Made by a program: the position numbers and the translations under genes. From the NCBI GenBank assembly GCA_000320605.2, contig KB445791.1:2661057-2725056 (forward strand): a stretch of 64,000 nucleotides of DNA. Reading direction: 5' to 3'. A model generated the notes under the pieces. It was given only the letters and a program-made list of their open reading frames with translations. It was not told the origin of the DNA and did not search any database. Below, in pieces: positions 59,485 through 64,000 of the stretch (its first letter is position 1; each line of letters begins with the position of its first letter). Source of the stretch: Gelatoporia subvermispora B (taxonomy: Eukaryota; Basidiomycota; Agaricomycetes; Polyporales; Gelatoporiaceae).

Positions 59485-61860
59485 GCGCGGTCGAGACCTG
59501 CCTTATTGCGATTAGAATCTTGCCGAGGTGCGATCGAGACATGACTTTCGCTACACTCGCTTCGTAAGTTTGGGGCGAGTCTAGCTTGTGACGCAGGTCT
59601 TGGCGGAACTGGACTGAACTGTTCGGCTTACACAACCTCATTGGATCCAAGGATTGGCTGTAGTCATTCGGACACTCATACCACCCCATTAAAACATCAT
59701 CTGTGACACGACTGTACCATTGACCGATTCATGCTATAATTCACCGCGTAATACAGGGTGAATGTTCGATCACAAGCCGCGAGAACTCACGAGATGATCC
59801 CGAGGCCATTTTGAACGATCAGGCACTGCGGCGGGCAAACAGACATGACCAGTACAACGGTAGCATTCATTCACTGTGAGGTTGGGTGGGGTTGGGTGAT
59901 TGCAAGGCGGAATTTGTTGCGATCCAGGACGATTGGCGTCACGCAAACTATAGCAACTCGCTATCCTCGCAATGAGCTCAAATTGCACGGACCGGAGTAA
60001 GCTCGGATGCTTCGTCTGCATCGTGCTCGACCCTGTGGCCAACTACTGTATGGGTTCGAGACCTCACTCCACGGCAGAACTAGTATGTGTATTTGACAGT
60101 GAGAACGAGCGCACATGGGCGAGAGCTGGGCCAATGTTGGCCTGGCAACAGATAGCGGCGTTAGAGAGCTCCAGTATGGTATGTGTGGCCTAGGTTGGGA
60201 ACTTGGACTGTAACATGATCAGCCAACCAGCAATGTGATGTCATGAGCATGACAGTGAAGGTCGTTTAGAAAACACAGCTCGGAGGACGGCGCTGCACAT
60301 GAAATTCGCAGGCGAAATACGCTGAAACCGGACCGGAAGTGGGGAGAGTTGGTGTATAGGTGTTCGGCTAGCGTGCGAGGCCAACGGCCGAGGGCAGAGC
60401 GATATGGACGCGCATCATGGGTGCATCATAGGGGGATAGAGGGTACAGGAAATGGACTGGTGCAGAGACTCCATCGGCTGATCGAAATGTGCATGTGTTA
60501 GGGAATATTCGGACGAGGGCAGAGATGTATCGTGCTCGAGGCAGAGGATCGTCGTCACCTTTAGGCTCCTTGAGGGCGGGCGGGACCCGGCTCCAGCGAG
60601 ATATATCTGAATCTAAGCGTTTCTGGGGACATCTGGGGGCATCTGAGTCTAATCTCGTCTGTTTCGCTTGATGCGTTGCGCGACCGGGCCCAGCACCCAT
60701 TAACGAGAGTAAGACGTGTTCAACACATTTGAACCACCTCAGACGTATCCGAAGGACTGCACTATGTAGCAACTTGAACTTGAGCTTCTTCGACCATTTC
60801 TTGTCCCTCAATATCGAGCTTATCCCGGGGTTATCAGATTCCTTGCTAATTTCCCAGATACTTGTCGTTTCGGGTGGGCTACAAGCGACTTTTGCCCTCT
60901 CTTCATCCAGGCTACGACCTGACCTGAGCCCGTTTCGGTGCTTCTTATCCAGAGCAACCTGACCTAAAGGTCGTGTTTTGACCTCGAAGTTCCTGATCTG
61001 CCAGTACTACACCCTAGGGATTATCCAGATTCCTGGGTTATCCCCGTGGATAACCGCCTGGGGAAACATACGAGTTTTCGGCCCGGGTCTGGATCGCAAT
61101 CACACGTCGTCGCCTTACCGAGCCGAAAATAGACGTCGCGACGTCACCGCGCACGGGCGCTTGCTACTCGTCTTGCGCAAGACGACGATCGACGGTCCCC
61201 GACACACGAACTCGAAACAGCGCGCCGACACAGAGGCCCCGGCCGACGTTGTGCCGGACTCGGGCGCGCGGAAACGGAGGATGGCAACGAACGGCGGGGA
61301 GCGCGAGAACATGGAGGCGGGAATACGCGCGTGGTTGGGGAGTGCGGAAAATGGGAGAAAATATGGGAAAGAGGATGAAGGTGACGTCACGAATGATTGG
61401 GTGGGCGTAGCAGGGGATGGCGCGTCAGCGTAGACACGACCGACCTCAGCCAACGGGCGGGCACATACCCTGGTGGGCCCAGCCAGTCATACATAACCTT
61501 GGTGGGGCCGCCCGCCCGCGCTTCCTCTCTCTCACTGACACAGCTGCTCCAGCCAACCCCCCGCCTTTATATGTCCCCTCCCTCCTCGCCTCGCAGCCCA
61601 CATTGCACCCGAGCCGTGCCCTCGCCCCCCGCCCCGTCGTCGTCGTCGCATCAGTCGACCGCCCGACACGCACATTCCGGGAGCCGCAGCACACGCGAGA
61701 ACACGCTCACCACACCTTTAATACATGCCAGCCAGCCTTTAGTTAGGTCTGTGCCTGCTTCTGCCCACAATACCCTCTCATCTGTCCACTCTGATACCAC
61801 CGCCTTGCGCTTCGCTCGCCCTCCCGAAGTCGCTTCCTCGCTATCTGCATGCACCGACGC
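59485..61860. other. Large intergenic region between RIB7 and the RhoGEF gene
   Basis: About 2.4 kb, the longest gap in the window. Open frames at 60368-60811 and 60978-61453 look non-coding (low complexity, no domains, no plausible splicing). It contains a G-rich direct repeat GGTTGGGTGGGGTTGGG (about 59879-59896), the GATA-motif cluster at 60820-61055, and from about 61500 GC/CT-rich sequence that may be promoter and leader of the next gene or part of its coding region. Confidence 0.5.
60820..61055. promoter_or_regulatory. Cluster of six GATAA/TTATC motifs with a hairpin palindrome
   Basis: TTATC occurs at 60820, 60831, 60945, 61021 and 61038 and GATAA at 61049. The last two form the perfect inverted repeat GGTTATCC-CCGT-GGATAACC (61036-61055). 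GATA-factor binding is inferred from the core motif. Confidence 0.4.
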
Positions 61861-64000
61861 CATGCTTCATACCGAACCCGATCACTTTCCCAGCTCCTTT
61901 TCAGATCCTGGCCATGGTCACTATACCATCGCCAAATCTGCTCTCCGGAAACATTGTACGTTCTCCTGTGTCCCATTTTACACGGTCTCCCACCAACTGC
62001 TATCGCGTTCATAGCCCGTTCATCTCCATCGCATCAACCTCTCGAGCCGATATCTATGGCCATGGCAGATGCATGCCTACACGATGCTTCTGACGAATCC
62101 CGTGACGGCCCTCCTGCAGAGTTGCCTTCCCTGGCGTCTACCAGCCACCCTAGTAGCCTCCGCCACTATTCGACACGGTCGAAGTCGGTCTCGTTCGCCC
62201 CACATCAGCAGGAACGCTATCGCCGTGTCCCCTCCGACACAGTATCCGAGCCAGGTCACTCGCCATGCTCCTCCACATCCGCTTCTTCGGACCGGTATCC
62301 GCACGAGAAGTCGCTCCTTTCTCACCACTCGTCCACTCGTTCACCCTCCAGCTCGGCTCGTCCCGACTGTTCCTCCGAGGACTGTTGTGTATACCACGAC
62401 ACGGTCCTGAAGCCTCTTCCTCCTCTTCCACCACACTCACTGTCGACCCGCTCGCCTATTCGCAGGCTCAGAAAGGCGTCTCGCCCGAGCCTCAGCTCTT
62501 CCATGACATCGGCTTCTTCCAGTTCACGCTCATCACGCCTTTGGCGTGCGCTTAGCATATGGGATTCGCATCCCTCTACAGAGTCTGCACACTTTGATAG
62601 GGCACACAGTCTGTCGGGCACGACCCTGCAAAGTGACGACGGTACTCCTTCGTTCGCCGCTACTCGGCCCATACCCACGACACGCTACAGCCAAAGCAGC
62701 GCCGGTCACTCATCGACCACCACCAGCTCGACATCATCGACATTCGCGTCCGCTTCCTCTTCCTCGACACCTGTCACTACTCCCGAATTAAACACACCAT
62801 GCGATGAGCCGATATATGCGTCCATGGCAAGCGCATATGGTCGCGCAGCTCCGGACCCGAACGCGTTGTCATCTCGGGCATCGCTGCTGCCACTATCCGA
62901 TCAAAGACATGAACCTCGCAAGCTCAAGAAGAAGCGGCCGGCGCCCTTGGAGAGTGCCACGGTTCCTAATCGACTGCGCAAGAGCAAGAGCATGGAGAAG
63001 CAGCGCGCGACTAGCCTTGGTTTCCTACCCCCGGTGCGACCCGAGGAGCCATTCCGGATGAGCATTGTATGTGGTCATCCTCGTATCTGGTCACACTGCA
63101 GGGGCTCATGCGTCTTTCCTGTTCCTAGCCTAGGCAGTACCAAGGCTCGGCAGAGTCCTCCCCTGTCCTTCCACACAAGAACTCGTCCCAGGCCCTCGCG
63201 GACCTGGCGTGGACGGGCCTTTCGTCCTCTGCTCTGGCACGTCTCACCGCTCGTCTCAATGTCCAGGCGTATTCCCCCGAGCGCGCCGCACAAATGTCGG
63301 AAATTGACTTGCAGGCTACCCTGACTGCGCATCCCCCAGGTGGCCCTTCACGTCATGAACGTCCTTCTGTCAGTGTAGAAGGGTCCCCCGCGTCCACGTT
63401 GCGACCTCTGGTATCCTCGCCACTCACAGGGCTCAGGACACCGCATGCCGCCATGTCCTCACGGTCCTCTATTATCTCTGGCATATATTCGGAACCCGAT
63501 CCACATGGCTCTTTCCCCGCTACTCGCCGCTGGACCCTCGCTATGGCTGACGTCGACGACGACGTCCTCGTGCAGGAATTGGACCGCCTCCGCAAGGAAG
63601 AGGCAGCAAGAGCACGGGGTCGGGCTCGTCGGCGAAGTGTCGTCTCAAACTCACATACTGGCCACAATATGCGAGAATACCACCGATCGACGCTCAACTG
63701 GCCAGAGAGCCCTCGAAGTTCCGACGGGCACTGGCGGGACACGCACTTCGGCTTCGGCTCGGAGAGTGGCTCAGACGACGAGGCAGATGAGACGATCGAA
63801 GAGGAGGATGGTGAAGAAGACGACAGCGAGGACGGGCCTGTCAACGCCGCAGACGAGGCAGCATGGAAGAGTGCACGCCGCGCGCTTCTGTGTTGCCGCG
63901 AACTTGTGCGCACGGAGCGTAGCTACCAGACATGCTTGCGACAGCTTCTCGCGACGCAGTCTGGTCACCCGCTCGCGCCCTTGTTGAACGCGTATATTCC
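61861..64000 (+). CDS. RhoGEF (DH-domain) protein, 5' part, truncated by window end
   Basis: Only the start of the gene is present. Introns at about 61955-62011 (GTACGT...TCATAG) and 63067-63128 (GTATGT...CCTAG) join the frame. A long Ser/Thr/Pro-rich region contains RRLRKASRPS-type basic patches and NRLRKSKSMEKQR. Near the edge an acidic stretch (EEEDGEEDDSEDGP) is followed by AWKSARRALLCCRELVRTER and SYQTCLRQLL, the beginning of a Dbl-homology domain, so a Rho-family guanine nucleotide exchange factor is likely. The start is uncertain: the ATG at 61861 has good context and is in frame; ATGs at 61571 and 62056 are alternatives. Confidence 0.75.

Noticed and set aside
60040..60075. tRNA-like B-box (GGTTCGAGACC)
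   Set aside because: The flanking bases do not form a T-arm stem and no A-box or acceptor stem is found at proper spacing.
60978..61453. 151-codon open frame in the large intergenic region
   Set aside because: Odd composition, no domain, no splice support, and it crosses the GATA-motif hairpin; likely chance.

Overview
This is a gene-dense stretch of nuclear DNA from a basidiomycete fungus, most likely an Agaricomycete; a polypore-like species is my guess from the style of the proteins. The evidence is many short introns (about 45-75 nt) interrupting almost every gene, strand-alternating compact genes, and fungal families (Zn2Cys6 regulator, basidiomycete-type P450, Byr4/Bfa1, Sls1, Rib7). 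I see no CRISPR array, prokaryotic operon, tRNA, rRNA or transposon. I rebuilt gene models by splicing frames by hand; the junctions quoted are those where phase, GT/GC-AG borders and family conservation agree.

Layout. 1-2153: zinc alcohol dehydrogenase (+) with a TATA box and two probable 5'UTR introns. 2535-5699: Zn2Cys6 transcription factor (-) whose DNA-binding motif needs a 5-nt exon. 6578-8641: secreted histidine acid phosphatase (-). 9250-10865: PP2C phosphatase (+), convergent with a YwrD-like gamma-glutamyltransferase (-, 11003-13617). 14860-16968: cytochrome P450 (+). 17307-19851: mitochondrial m-AAA protease (+). 20106-22610: MFS permease of the Dal5/anion:cation symporter type (-), followed by urease accessory gene ureD (-, 23204-24190). 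24634-28523: VPS18 (+). 28960-29521: CGR1 (-). 30481-33262: uncharacterised Ser/Pro-rich protein (+). 33755-36963: SEC39 (-). 37343-38148: NIP7 (-), divergent from NRDE2 (+, 38394-42029). 42408-45181: BYR4/BFA1 (+). 46156-48221: C2H2 finger protein (-). 48685-49414: TMEM256/DUF423 membrane protein (-), divergent from SPB1 (+, 49768-52843). 52923-55729: SLS1-like mitochondrial regulator (-). 56178-57975: methionine aminopeptidase 2 (-), divergent from RIB7 (+, 58295-59484). 61861-64000: start of a RhoGEF-like gene (+) cut by the window edge.

Themes. Most genes are housekeeping: 60S ribosome assembly (CGR1, NIP7, SPB1), membrane traffic (VPS18, SEC39), mitochondrial upkeep (m-AAA protease, SLS1, perhaps the PP2C), mitotic exit/septation (BYR4), RNA surveillance (NRDE2), N-terminal Met removal (MAP2) and riboflavin synthesis (RIB7). 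The first 24 kb holds more accessory, nutrient-related functions: alcohol dehydrogenase, phosphatase, glutathione-type hydrolase, P450, and a ureide-type permease beside ureD.

The most unusual signal is in gene architecture. Three neighbouring genes can only be read as complete family members if exons of 4, 5, 10, 14, 15 and 20 nt are spliced in, and two genes use GC-AG introns. I found no gene cluster that convincingly amounts to an undescribed system; the best novelty candidates are the microexons, two uncharacterised proteins (30481-33262 and 46156-48221), and a GATA-motif-rich palindromic region at 60820-61055.
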